A program made the translations under genes and the position numbers. This document shows positions 15,182 through 22,458 of a stretch of 24,015 nucleotides of DNA, piece by piece (positions within the stretch are counted from its first letter, which is position 1; each line of letters opens with the position of its first letter). A model generated the notes under the pieces. The model was given only the letters and a program-made list of their open reading frames with translations, was not told the DNA's origin and ran no database searches. This DNA is from an uncultured Rikenellaceae bacterium. GTDB lineage: Bacteria > Bacteroidota > Bacteroidia > Bacteroidales > Rikenellaceae. The DNA is taken from contig CAMRVW010000012.1 in assembly GCA_947054185.1 (NCBI GenBank), positions 1 to 24,015 on the forward strand. Direction: 5' to 3'.

Positions 15182-15199
15182 GCCTATCTGTGGCGGGGG
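15182..15199. repeat. Left 18-bp direct repeat flanking the Panacea cassette
   Basis: GCCTATCTGTGGCGGGGG is identical to 16232-16249, 1050 bases away. The bases outside the repeats differ, so identity stops sharply at 18. It lies in the region upstream of argF', just outside its promoter. Confidence 0.85.
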
Positions 15200-15222
15200 T
15201 GTAATGAAATGAAGAGAAAGAG

Positions 15223-15253
15223 ATTGAAAATTTTGGCAAATTTCGTATCTTTG
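15223..15253 (+). promoter_or_regulatory. Promoter of the Panacea two-gene operon
   Basis: ATTG at 15223-15226, a 19-base spacer, then TATCTTTG at 15246-15253, an exact TAnnTTTG. Transcription would start about 25 bases before the ATG at 15284. The promoter is inside the repeat-bounded cassette, so the cassette brings its own. Confidence 0.75.
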
Positions 15254-15283
15254 TATTGTTTAACGAGTAACTGTTTGAAAAAT

Positions 15284-15727
15284 ATGGCGTATAAAGCATT
15301 AGATATAGCTAAGGCTATTTTAAAATTGTCTAATCCTGAAGTGGGTGATTTTATTTCTAACATGAAACTTCAGAAGCTGCTTTATTATACACAGGGCTTT
15401 TCTTTGGTTGTGTTTGGGAAACCGCTTTTTGACGAAGATATTAGGGCATGGGCTTATGGCCCTGTTGTGGAATGTGTGTATCAAAATTACAAGGGACACG
15501 GTTCGGAAGCAATTTATCCTGATGAAAAATTCGACACCTCTTTTTTAACAAGCGAAGAGCAAGATTTATTGGTGAGCGTATATGAGGTTTACGGTCAATT
15601 TTCAGCATTGAAACTCATGAATATGACTCATGATGAGTCGCCTTGGAAAAACACGCCTCGCAATGAAATAATAACACATGACTTAATGGTTGCCTTTTTT
15701 AAAAATTTGGTTGATGGTGAAAATTAA
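15284..15727 (+). CDS. Panacea-domain (SocA/DUF4065-like) protein, candidate antitoxin
   Basis: The product has 147 residues and covers a whole Panacea domain: MKLQKLLYYTQGF (27-39), FDEDIRAWAYGPVV (49-62), LTSEEQDLLVSVYEVYG (88-104), then ALKLMNMTHDESPW (108-121). Panacea domains act as antitoxins for many unrelated toxins, and in phage and Mycoplasma-like settings occur as stand-alone GepA/SocA-like proteins. The ATG at 15284 is chosen for its fit with family N-termini (AxDIAKxIL) and its place after the promoter; the frame is open from 15209. The gene is clearly richer in A and T than its neighbours. It overlaps the next gene by 14 bases, typical of toxin-antitoxin pairs. Confidence 0.88.
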   Translation: MAYKALDIAKAILKLSNPEVGDFISNMKLQKLLYYTQGFSLVVFGKPLFDEDIRAWAYGPVVECVYQNYKGHGSEAIYPDEKFDTSFLTSEEQDLLVSVYEVYGQFSALKLMNMTHDESPWKNTPRNEIITHDLMVAFFKNLVDGEN

Positions 15728-16127
15728 ATCACAAAAAGGCACCGTTAAAAAAGGGCGTGTATTGCTTGCAGATAAATCTGAATTAGATTTATCTCATCCT
15801 GTCTTTTGCTTTAAATATTTGCATAAAGATTATAGCCTTGACAAGTGTACAGCTGAAGAAAAGCGGGCTCTTATCGAGCAGTTGGTCTTATTGAGTCAGT
15901 TTGAATGGAAGGCTTTGCAGCTGTCGGGTCGACATGGTCTCGGTTCGGAAAAAATAGAGATTAATTCTCTGAATAACGGTATTCGCATTCCTTACGATTT
16001 AACGCAAGAGGTGAAGCATCTGTTGGCATTCAGGTTTGATGGCAAAAAAGTGATTGTGGGGCATAGAGAAAGGTTTGTTTTTCATGTGCTTTTTATTGAT
16101 AGAAATTTTACGCTTTACAACCACTGA
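15714..16127 (+). CDS. Unrecognised protein paired with Panacea, candidate toxin
   Basis: The product has 137 residues, basic overall, without signal peptide or membrane segment. I cannot name the family. Visible blocks: FCFKYLHKDYSLDKC (32-46), a helical EEKRALIEQLVLLSQFEWKAL (51-71), RHGLGSEKI (75-83), and a C-terminal beta-like half LLAFRFDGKKVIVGHRE followed by FVFHVLFIDRNFTLYNH. The C-terminal His/Arg/Tyr-rich strands recall small RelE-like RNases in general shape only; that is inference. The start at 15714 lies inside the end of the Panacea gene (14-base overlap), pointing to coupled translation. A strong terminator follows. The order Panacea first, partner second fits an antitoxin-toxin operon. 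Confidence 0.75.
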   Translation: MVKIKSQKGTVKKGRVLLADKSELDLSHPVFCFKYLHKDYSLDKCTAEEKRALIEQLVLLSQFEWKALQLSGRHGLGSEKIEINSLNNGIRIPYDLTQEVKHLLAFRFDGKKVIVGHRERFVFHVLFIDRNFTLYNH

Positions 16128-16145
16128 TGCGTAACATAATTATAA

Positions 16146-16182
16146 ATAGAGGAGATTGCACACAATCTCCTCTATATTTTTT
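16146..16182. terminator. Bidirectional terminator after the Panacea pair
   Basis: ATAGAGGAGATTG (16146-16158) pairs perfectly with CAATCTCCTCTAT (16163-16175), loop CACA, then ATTTTTTG. On the minus strand the stem is followed by TTTATAATTAT, so it may also end bioD transcripts coming from the right. Confidence 0.9.
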
Positions 16183-16231
16183 GCTTTGATGTGAAATATA
16201 ATTGATGTCAAATGCTTTGAATGAGACACGA

Positions 16232-16249
16232 GCCTATCTGTGGCGGGGG
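16232..16249. repeat. Right 18-bp direct repeat flanking the Panacea cassette
   Basis: GCCTATCTGTGGCGGGGG, a perfect copy of 15182-15199 in the same orientation. It lies 15 bases beyond the bioD stop codon. It and its partner bracket the AT-rich two-gene cassette, its promoter and its terminator. Confidence 0.85.
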
Positions 16250-16264
16250 CCTTGTCGCAGGGCC

Positions 16265-16915
16265 TTACGCCAGCGGTATGTCTATCATGGGCAGGCCGGT
16301 GTGGCGCTCCAGATAGTCGCGGGTGTCTGTCTCGATGGTTTTGTCGTCGAGGCTCGGATAGGCGTTATAGAGCAGTGCGGTGACCGTTATGCCGCGCTTT
16401 TCCAGCGCCTCGAGAGAGAGGAGCGTGTGGCTGATGCTGCCGAGACGTCCCGAGGTGACCATAAAGATGGGGTAACCGCGCCGGGCCACATAATCTATGG
16501 TCAGCAGGTTGTCGGTAAGGGGCACCATCAGTCCGCCGGCACCCTCCAGCAGCACTATGTCGTAAATCCCGGAAAGGGCGTCGGTGGCACGTTCCATCTT
16601 GTCGATGTCGAGCGGGCGGCGGTCTATGCGGGCGGCAAGGTGGGGCGAGCACGGGTATGTGAATATCTCGGGTGCCGTGAGGCCCGACAGGTCTTCGGGG
16701 GTCGGCTCTATGCCCATGAGGCGGCGGTGCAGCTCTATGTCTTCCGAGCTGTCGGCACAACCCGTCTGCACCAGCTTCTGAGTGGTGACACTGCGGCCGG
16801 CGGCGGCAAGCTCGCGGGCAAGTATGCCGGTGGCGTAACTTTTGCCCACGTTGGTGTCTATGCCGCTTATGAAATAGACGCCGCGGGGAATCGAGGCAAG
16901 AAACTCTTTATCCAT
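16265..16915 (-). CDS. bioD: Dethiobiotin synthase (BioD)
   Basis: The product has 216 residues. The P-loop FISGIDTNVGKSYATG (Lys25) is followed by the KxVQTG segment (TQKLVQTG, Lys47), which has Leu where most family members have Pro. The acidic pair ..DSSEDIELH and the LLEGAGGLMVPL motif complete the active site. The enzyme closes the ureido ring: 7,8-diaminopelargonate + CO2 + ATP to dethiobiotin. The frame is open to 16990, but the ATG at 16915 fits the family N-terminus better. It is the last gene of the biotin operon, 115 bases after bioC; the gap holds only a short GCTGCC/GGCAGC hairpin. Confidence 0.95.
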   Translation of the reverse strand: MDKEFLASIPRGVYFISGIDTNVGKSYATGILARELAAAGRSVTTQKLVQTGCADSSEDIELHRRLMGIEPTPEDLSGLTAPEIFTYPCSPHLAARIDRRPLDIDKMERATDALSGIYDIVLLEGAGGLMVPLTDNLLTIDYVARRGYPIFMVTSGRLGSISHTLLSLEALEKRGITVTALLYNAYPSLDDKTIETDTRDYLERHTGLPMIDIPLA

Positions 16916-17030
16916 ATCTGTTTTTTTAGTCGTTGAAAATAAGCTGTTTGTCTTTTGCGGCTGCCTGGCCGGGCAGCTGTTGTCAGGCATAGATCTTTCC
17001 GTCGGCGGCAGTCACTTTCCGCGGTGAGGG

Positions 17031-17762
17031 TCACTTTTTGCTGGCCACTATGTACACCGGGTGATAGGTGAGGGTGACGGGGTGGTACAACGAGTCGTAA
17101 TCGGCTATCAGCTTGCGTGTCGCGGCCACACCCAAGGGACGCTCTATGGCGGCCACACCCGTGCGTCTGAGGTGGCGCAGGGCGTCACGGGCCGAGGCGA
17201 ATGTCATTGTCATGAGCTCCTGGCTCATGTGCTCGAGTGTAAGCGACGGTGCCATCATCGCTTTAAGCTCATCGCACGAGGGGTAATGGAGACGCACACC
17301 CGAGAGCGATCCTATCTCGCGCATGTTTTCGACGCCATAGGTGGCTATGGCCATGACGCCGCCACGGGCCAGGGCCTCAGAGCAACGCAATATGAAGCGC
17401 GCCGGGTTGTCAAACCATTGCATGGCCGACGACGACACCACCGCCGATAGATCCTGCGGCAACTCCATCTCCTCGGCATCTTCGGCCACAAAGCGCACGG
17501 CCGGGCCCTCTATGTCGGCCAGACAGTGACGGTAACTCTCCGACAGGTCGGCCATAAGCAGGCTCGCAGGGGCAAACTCGCTTATCAGAAGGCGCGACAT
17601 TATGCCGGTGCCGCATCCTGCCTCGAATATGTGCCCGCCCTTAGGGGTGAACGGGCGCATAAGTTCGGTAAGACGGCAGGCAATGCGCCGTTGGGCCACC
17701 GCCTCATTGTCGTATGTGGCTATGGCCTCGCCGAAACGCTCCCTTATCAGACCTTTGTCCAT
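17031..17762 (-). CDS. bioC: Malonyl-ACP O-methyltransferase (BioC)
   Basis: The product has 243 residues with a class I SAM methyltransferase fold: EAGCGTG (47-53), the acidic ribose-binding position near LMADLSE (69-75), AEDAEE (93-98) and the post-I block SSAMQWF (111-117), characteristic of BioC. It methylates malonyl-ACP so that fatty-acid synthase can extend it to pimeloyl-ACP methyl ester. The frame is open to 17942 inside bioG; the ATG at 17762 shares one base with the bioG stop (TGATG), the expected coupling. Confidence 0.94.
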   Translation of the reverse strand: MDKGLIRERFGEAIATYDNEAVAQRRIACRLTELMRPFTPKGGHIFEAGCGTGIMSRLLISEFAPASLLMADLSESYRHCLADIEGPAVRFVAEDAEEMELPQDLSAVVSSSAMQWFDNPARFILRCSEALARGGVMAIATYGVENMREIGSLSGVRLHYPSCDELKAMMAPSLTLEHMSQELMTMTFASARDALRHLRRTGVAAIERPLGVAATRKLIADYDSLYHPVTLTYHPVYIVASKK

Positions 17763-18415
17763 CAACCTATCTCTATGACGTGGCGCAACAGTGTGTCGTC
17801 GTAATGGGGTGCCTCTATCGTTATTATCTCTGCGGCGCCGTCTCTGCGGTGGGCGGCCTCTTGTGCCGCGGGTGCGAATATGGCGTCGCGGCCCGTCACT
17901 ATGGCCTTGCTCCAGGGCACCACGGCGTGTGTGCGGGTGCATGCCTCTCCTATGGCGCGCAGCTCGTCGTGCAGTGAGGCGACATCTCTTGCAGGCAGGT
18001 GGCCGGCAAACTTAGCGGCCGCAGAGGCACCTCCGCACATGCGACGTCGGAACGCCTCCACGCTTTTGTCGCTCATGTTGTCGAGGGTGCCCTTGAAAAC
18101 GGCAGGCGATATGCCGAACCCGTCAGACACCGGTGTGGATGTGCCGCCAACGGCAATGCTCTCCTTTACCTCCACGCCTATCGACGGCATGGTGCATGCG
18201 GCGGCCCACACACCCATAGACCAGGCGGTGATGCGGCAGGCGTCGTATCCGCTCAGAAGAGAGGCGTCGAACTCAAGGTCGGTATAATCATACAACACCA
18301 GCAGGTCGCCGCGGCCGTCCACATAGTCGGCAAAGGGGTTGGCGTCCATGCCCCAGCCGGCAAAAAAGAGTGTCAACAGGCTTGTGTCGCCTTGTTTTAC
18401 GAACTTCGCTTTCAT
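17762..18415 (-). CDS. bioG: Pimeloyl-ACP methyl ester esterase (BioG)
   Basis: The product has 217 residues, an alpha/beta hydrolase of the DUF452/BioG family. The oxyanion block LFFAGWGMDA (16-25), nucleophile Ser66 in AWSMGVWAA, acid Asp177 in TGRDAIF and His204 in APHYDD form a plausible catalytic triad. BioG cleaves the methyl ester that BioC added, ending chain extension at pimeloyl-ACP; it replaces E. coli BioH. I start at 18415 (MKAKFVKQGD) although the frame is open to 18445. Its stop overlaps the bioC start by one base, so the enzymes that open and close the disguise are made together. A 129-base gap separates it from bioF. Confidence 0.92.
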   Translation of the reverse strand: MKAKFVKQGDTSLLTLFFAGWGMDANPFADYVDGRGDLLVLYDYTDLEFDASLLSGYDACRITAWSMGVWAAACTMPSIGVEVKESIAVGGTSTPVSDGFGISPAVFKGTLDNMSDKSVEAFRRRMCGGASAAAKFAGHLPARDVASLHDELRAIGEACTRTHAVVPWSKAIVTGRDAIFAPAAQEAAHRRDGAAEIITIEAPHYDDTLLRHVIEIG

Positions 18416-18453
18416 TTTTTCTCGTTTTGAAACAGGAACTTGCACTTGCGTAA

Positions 18454-18564
18454 GTCACCCCCGCAGCCCCTTGTGTGTCACCCATGCATGCTTCTGCGGG
18501 TGCATTTCTGTGTGTCCCTGAGGAAATCGCCCGCCTCCTGCCGGTCACCCCCGCATGCCCTTGT
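18454..18564. repeat. Duplicated bioF 3'-end sequence
   Basis: The bases at 18454-18474 match 18544-18564 at about 19 of 21 positions. The right copy includes the bioF stop codon; read on the minus strand, the left copy would encode K-G-L-R-G-stop, against K-G-M-R-G-stop at the real bioF end. It looks like a fossil of a 90-bp partial duplication and explains the unusual gap in an otherwise tight operon. Confidence 0.55.
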
Positions 18565-19741
18565 CGATGCACTCGAGCAGACGGTCGCACTGACTGTCGG
18601 TCACCGTTGCGGTGAGCGATATGCGTATGCGAGACATGCCCTCGGGCACGGTGGGCGGACGTATGGGCAGCAGATAGAAGCCCCCCTCTCTGAGCCTGCG
18701 GGCCAGCTCGACGCTCTTGCGGCTCTCGCCCACGATTAGCGGTATTATGTGGCTCTCTGACGGCGTGTGATGGCCCAGCGACTCCAGCCCCCGCCGCAGA
18801 CGTGCCGACACCGACGCCAGTCGCTCCCGGCGGTCGGTCATGCCTGCCAGACGCTCCATCACAAAGCGGCTCCACAACAGCGACACCGGCGGCAGTGCGG
18901 TGGTGAATATGAACGGTCGGGCACGGTTGACAAGGTAACGTTTCACCACATCGTGGCATATGAGGTAAGCACCCGTCGAGCCGAGCGCCTTGCCCATGGT
19001 GCCCACCAGCATGTCGACCTCGTCGAGCAGGCCGCTCTCCTGCACCACGCCCAATCCTTGCGCCCCGTATGCGCCCACGCCGTGAGCCTCGTCTATATAG
19101 AGCATCATGTTGGGATAACGGCGTCGCATGTCGGTGAGTATGCCAATGTCGCATCGGTCGCCGTCCATGCTGAATATGCTCTCGGTGACCACTATCACGC
19201 TCTTGTACTCCCCGGCGTATGTGCCCAGTATGTGTTCGAGGTGCCCATAATCGTTGTGACGGAACCGTTTGTGTGTGGCGCCCGAGAGCCTTATGCCGTC
19301 TATGATTGAGGCGTGCACCAGTTTGTCTGACACTATGAGCGTGTCGGCGTCGCTTATTGCGGGCAACACGCCGCTGTTGAGGTGGTATCCGCTTGAGAAT
19401 ACTATGGCCGCCCGTCCGCCGTAAAGCGATGACAGCAGGGCTTCAAGCTCTCTGTATGCGTTGCTCTCGCCGGTGAGCAGACGCGACGACGAGGCGCTCA
19501 TCAAAGGTTCGTCAGCGGCTCCGAGCGATGCCAGGAAACGGGCCTCCAGATCCCTGTCCGCGGCAATCGACAGATAGTCGTTGGACGACAGGTTGAGCAT
19601 GGCTCCCTCTGTGTCATCTCCGTGGCGGACATCATGCACATATCCGTGGCCGAACACGGCGGATGGCAACACCCTGAGGTTGTCGCTTTCGGCTAATTGC
19701 GCCAGCTCTTCTTCGAGCCTGTCATAAAGCGGATGTGTCAT
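18545..19741 (-). CDS. bioF: 8-amino-7-oxononanoate synthase (BioF) family
   Basis: The product has 398 residues, an alpha-oxoamine synthase of fold-type I. Visible: NLSSNDYLSIA (50-60), SASSSRLLTGESNAYRELE (82-100), FSSGYHLNSGVLPA, ESIFSMDGD (187-195), DEAHGVGAYG (217-226) and the Schiff-base Lys251 in MGKALGSTGAY. It condenses pimeloyl-ACP with alanine to give 8-amino-7-oxononanoate. The ATG at 19741 overlaps the bioA stop by 4 bases, which decides the start, though the frame is open to 19849. Context among bioA, bioG, bioC and bioD separates it from glycine C-acetyltransferase and serine palmitoyltransferase. Confidence 0.94.
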   Translation of the reverse strand: MTHPLYDRLEEELAQLAESDNLRVLPSAVFGHGYVHDVRHGDDTEGAMLNLSSNDYLSIAADRDLEARFLASLGAADEPLMSASSSRLLTGESNAYRELEALLSSLYGGRAAIVFSSGYHLNSGVLPAISDADTLIVSDKLVHASIIDGIRLSGATHKRFRHNDYGHLEHILGTYAGEYKSVIVVTESIFSMDGDRCDIGILTDMRRRYPNMMLYIDEAHGVGAYGAQGLGVVQESGLLDEVDMLVGTMGKALGSTGAYLICHDVVKRYLVNRARPFIFTTALPPVSLLWSRFVMERLAGMTDRRERLASVSARLRRGLESLGHHTPSESHIIPLIVGESRKSVELARRLREGGFYLLPIRPPTVPEGMSRIRISLTATVTDSQCDRLLECIDKGMRG

Positions 19742-21003
19742 TGCTCGGCAGCTGTTTCGACCATCACGCGGCAGAGTTGTTCTATCTGCTCGTCGGTCAT
19801 TATATATTGAGGCATGGTGTAAAGCAACCGCCCGAACGGACGCAGCCACACACCCCTGTCGACAAGGTGGCGTTGTGTCGTCTCCATGTCGACGCTCTTT
19901 TTAAGCTCTATCACACCTATGGCGCCCAACACCCTGACGTCGGCAACGCTGTCGAGCCCGGTGGCGGGGGCCAGTCCCTTCCTTAAGCCCCGTTCTATGG
20001 CCTTTATGCGTTCCTGCCACGGCGAGGCGAGCAACAGACGTGTCGATGCCAACGCCACGGCACATGCCAGAGGGTTGGCCATGAAGGTGGGTCCGTGCAT
20101 GAACACCCCCGGCGTACCGGCCGATATGGTGCGAGCCACATGCCCGGAGGTGAGCACCGCCGACATGGTCATGTAACCGCCCGTGAGCGCCTTGCCTATG
20201 CACATGATGTCGGGCTCTATGCCGGCATGTTCCCAGGCAAACAGCTTGCCCGTGCGGCCGAAGCCTGTGGCTATCTCGTCGAATATCAGCAATATGTCGT
20301 GCTCGCGCGCCAGCCTCGCCGCCTCCTTCAGATAACGGGGATGGTATATGCGCATGCCGCCCGCCCCCTGCACTATCGGTTCTATTATAAGGGCCGCCAG
20401 CGTGTCGGCATGTGTGCGTATCAGATGCTCGAGGGGAGCTATGTCGCAGTCGTCCCACTCCCCGTCGAAGCGGCATTGTGGGGCGTCGGCAAAGAGACGG
20501 CGGGGCAGGGCGCTGCCGAAGAGTGTGTGCATGCCGCCCACAGGGTCGCACACGCTCATGGCGTTCCATGTGTCGCCGTGGTAACCCGACCGCACGGTGG
20601 CAATGTTCTCTTTGCGGCTCATGCCCCTGGCTGCCTGATATTGCACGGCCATCTTCAGCGCCACCTCAACGGCCACCGAGCCCGAGTCGGCGTAAAATAT
20701 GTTGTTCATGGAGGGAGGCGCAATCTCGAGCAACAGCTTGCCGAGCTCTATGGCAGGGTCGTGCGTCAGGCCGCCGAACATGACGTGCGACATGCGCTCT
20801 GCCTGGTCGGCGAGGGCCTTGTTGAGCACAGGGTGGTTGTAACCGTGTATGACGCACCACCACGACGACATGCCCTCGAGCAGCCGTCGCCCGTCGTCGA
20901 GGGTGATGTAAACGCCGTCGGCATGCGTCACCTTATAAGTGGTGAGAGGCTCTGTGGCCGAGGTGTATGGATGCCACAGGTGGTCTCTGTCGAAGTTGTC
21001 CAT
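19738..21003 (-). CDS. bioA: Adenosylmethionine-8-amino-7-oxononanoate aminotransferase (BioA)
   Basis: The product has 421 residues, class III PLP aminotransferase. BioA marks are LWHPYTS (9-15), MSSWWCVIHGY (45-55), DSGSVAVEVALKMA (106-119), SGYHGDTWNAMS (139-150), FDEIATGFGRTG (Asp242), the Schiff-base Lys271 in CIGKALTGGYMTMS, and HGPTFMANPLACAVA. It transfers the amino group of S-adenosylmethionine to 8-amino-7-oxononanoate, giving 7,8-diaminopelargonate. It is the first gene of the biotin operon and has a clear -7 element a short distance upstream. It overlaps bioF by 4 bases. Confidence 0.97.
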   Translation of the reverse strand: MDNFDRDHLWHPYTSATEPLTTYKVTHADGVYITLDDGRRLLEGMSSWWCVIHGYNHPVLNKALADQAERMSHVMFGGLTHDPAIELGKLLLEIAPPSMNNIFYADSGSVAVEVALKMAVQYQAARGMSRKENIATVRSGYHGDTWNAMSVCDPVGGMHTLFGSALPRRLFADAPQCRFDGEWDDCDIAPLEHLIRTHADTLAALIIEPIVQGAGGMRIYHPRYLKEAARLAREHDILLIFDEIATGFGRTGKLFAWEHAGIEPDIMCIGKALTGGYMTMSAVLTSGHVARTISAGTPGVFMHGPTFMANPLACAVALASTRLLLASPWQERIKAIERGLRKGLAPATGLDSVADVRVLGAIGVIELKKSVDMETTQRHLVDRGVWLRPFGRLLYTMPQYIMTDEQIEQLCRVMVETAAEQ

Positions 21004-21025
21004 GTCGGTTTTTCTTATATTCCCG

Positions 21026-21033
21026 CAAAGTTA
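21026..21033 (-). promoter_or_regulatory. -7 element of the biotin operon promoter
   Basis: On the minus strand TAACTTTG (21033 to 21026) matches TAnnTTTG exactly and is preceded by AT-rich sequence; no perfect TTTG at -33. It predicts a leader of about 15 bases before bioA. I see no clear biotin-repressor operator dyad across it. Confidence 0.6.
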
Positions 21034-21120
21034 AGAATTTTTTGATATACGGGGATAAAAATTCAATGGTGCGGCAAGTCCCGGCGGTATCTGCATCAGG
21101 GCCAACGGCGTTGCATGTCA

Positions 21121-21150
21121 CAAAAAAAAGACCGGTGGGTGCCGGTCTTT
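21121..21150 (-). terminator. Intrinsic terminator of the acyltransferase gene
   Basis: On the minus strand AAAGACCGG (21150 to 21142) pairs with CCGGTCTTT (21135 to 21127), loop of 6, followed by further T to give a run of eight. It begins 12 bases after the stop of the acyltransferase gene and separates it from the biotin operon. Confidence 0.9.
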
Positions 21151-21162
21151 CTTGTGTTATGG

Positions 21163-22296
21163 TCAGCTCTTCTTGAGGAATTTTTTTGCCAGATATTTGC
21201 GTGTTGGTTCGTCTATGAGCTTGAGGCAGACGTAAGCCAGGGCTATGGAGCCGAAGAAGAGGGCCAGGGCGCCGGGCAGCGACTGCGCGAAGGTGAGATC
21301 GTTGTTTTTTACCCATGCATAATAGAGATAGAGGAAAGGGTAATGCACCATGTAAAGGGGGTACGATATGTCGCCGAGGAACTTGCACAGCTTGGTGGTT
21401 ACCTTGTCGGTGGTCTTGCCCGACGCACCCAGATATACTATGAGGGGGAATATGGCGATTACGCATATTGCGTCGTACACTCCGTTCATCCACAGGCTGT
21501 CGGCGTCGCCTATGCGTGGTATGGCCGCCAGTGCCACTATGGCCGCAGAGCCTATCCAGAAGGCGCCTTTTACATGCACGGGCTTGAATATGCGGGCAAG
21601 CAGCAGACCTGCCGAGAATGCAAACAGCAGGCGCAGCGAGCCGCCCAGTATGTTCATGCCGTCCATGGCGAAGCCCACGCACAGATCGCCCATCGGGCCG
21701 AATATCGAGAACGCCGCCAGACCGAACGCCGCAACGCCCACCACGACAGAGAGCGCCACCGTGGGCAGCTTTCTGAGCACGAATGCGTAAAGCAGGTTGC
21801 CGATATATTCGAAAAGCAGCGACCATGTGGGCCCGTTAAGCGGATACATCTCGCCCACGCCGCGTATCTCGAAGCTCTTGGGTGCGGGTATCATCAAGGC
21901 ATTGAGCACCATCGACAGCAGCAGCATGCCCACCGACACCTTGGAGACGTCCCACGCCGAGCAGCCCTGAGTGTAAAAGACGGCGGCGCCTATTACGGCT
22001 CCCACCACCACCATGGGTTGCAGACGTATCAGTCGACGCAGTATAAATTCTTTGACAGTCATGCTCTTGGTTTTCCATCTGTCGTCATAGGCATAGCCCA
22101 CCACGAAACCCGAGAGGATGAAGAAGAAGTCGACGGCCAGATAGCCGTGGTTTATTATCTGGTCGAGGTGGCTGGTGCAATACGACTCGAACACGTGGAA
22201 CCACACGACGGTAAGGGCCGCCACGCCTCGCAGACCGTCCAGTATGGCATAATGCGGCTTTGTGTCTGCGAATGCTGACGATGAGATTTTTTCCAT
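21163..22296 (-). CDS. Acyltransferase 3 (OafA/YrhL-like) integral membrane protein
   Basis: The product has 377 residues. It opens with the family block ILDGLRGVAALTVVWFHVFE (His34 in the first membrane segment), then LAVDFFFILSGFVVGYAYDDR and FILRRLIRLQPMVVVG, then about eight more hydrophobic segments. It ends in a basic tail (TRKYLAKKFLKKS). Such proteins transfer acetyl or other acyl groups across the inner membrane onto O-antigen, peptidoglycan, glycans or exopolysaccharide; the acceptor is not evident and no glycan locus surrounds it. It is a single gene with its own terminator. The 162 bases before it hold no clear promoter. Confidence 0.92.
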   Translation of the reverse strand: MEKISSSAFADTKPHYAILDGLRGVAALTVVWFHVFESYCTSHLDQIINHGYLAVDFFFILSGFVVGYAYDDRWKTKSMTVKEFILRRLIRLQPMVVVGAVIGAAVFYTQGCSAWDVSKVSVGMLLLSMVLNALMIPAPKSFEIRGVGEMYPLNGPTWSLLFEYIGNLLYAFVLRKLPTVALSVVVGVAAFGLAAFSIFGPMGDLCVGFAMDGMNILGGSLRLLFAFSAGLLLARIFKPVHVKGAFWIGSAAIVALAAIPRIGDADSLWMNGVYDAICVIAIFPLIVYLGASGKTTDKVTTKLCKFLGDISYPLYMVHYPFLYLYYAWVKNNDLTFAQSLPGALALFFGSIALAYVCLKLIDEPTRKYLAKKFLKKS

Positions 22297-22458
22297 GCTT
22301 TTGATATTGTTTGTTTTTAATAGGTTTCTGTCGCGTTATCGGTTAGGCTCCTTTACGTCTTTGTGTATGCGGGGTTTGTGTCTTGCCATCTTTGCGGTCT
22401 ATGGCGCTTCTGCGTCTTGGGCGGTTGGTTCTTACTGTCGTCTTTGCCGCTTGTGCGG

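Noticed and set aside
21004..21162. Possible riboswitch or biotin-repressor operator between the acyltransferase and bioA genes
   Set aside because: The predicted leader is too short for a riboswitch, and I found no convincing dyad over the -7 element.
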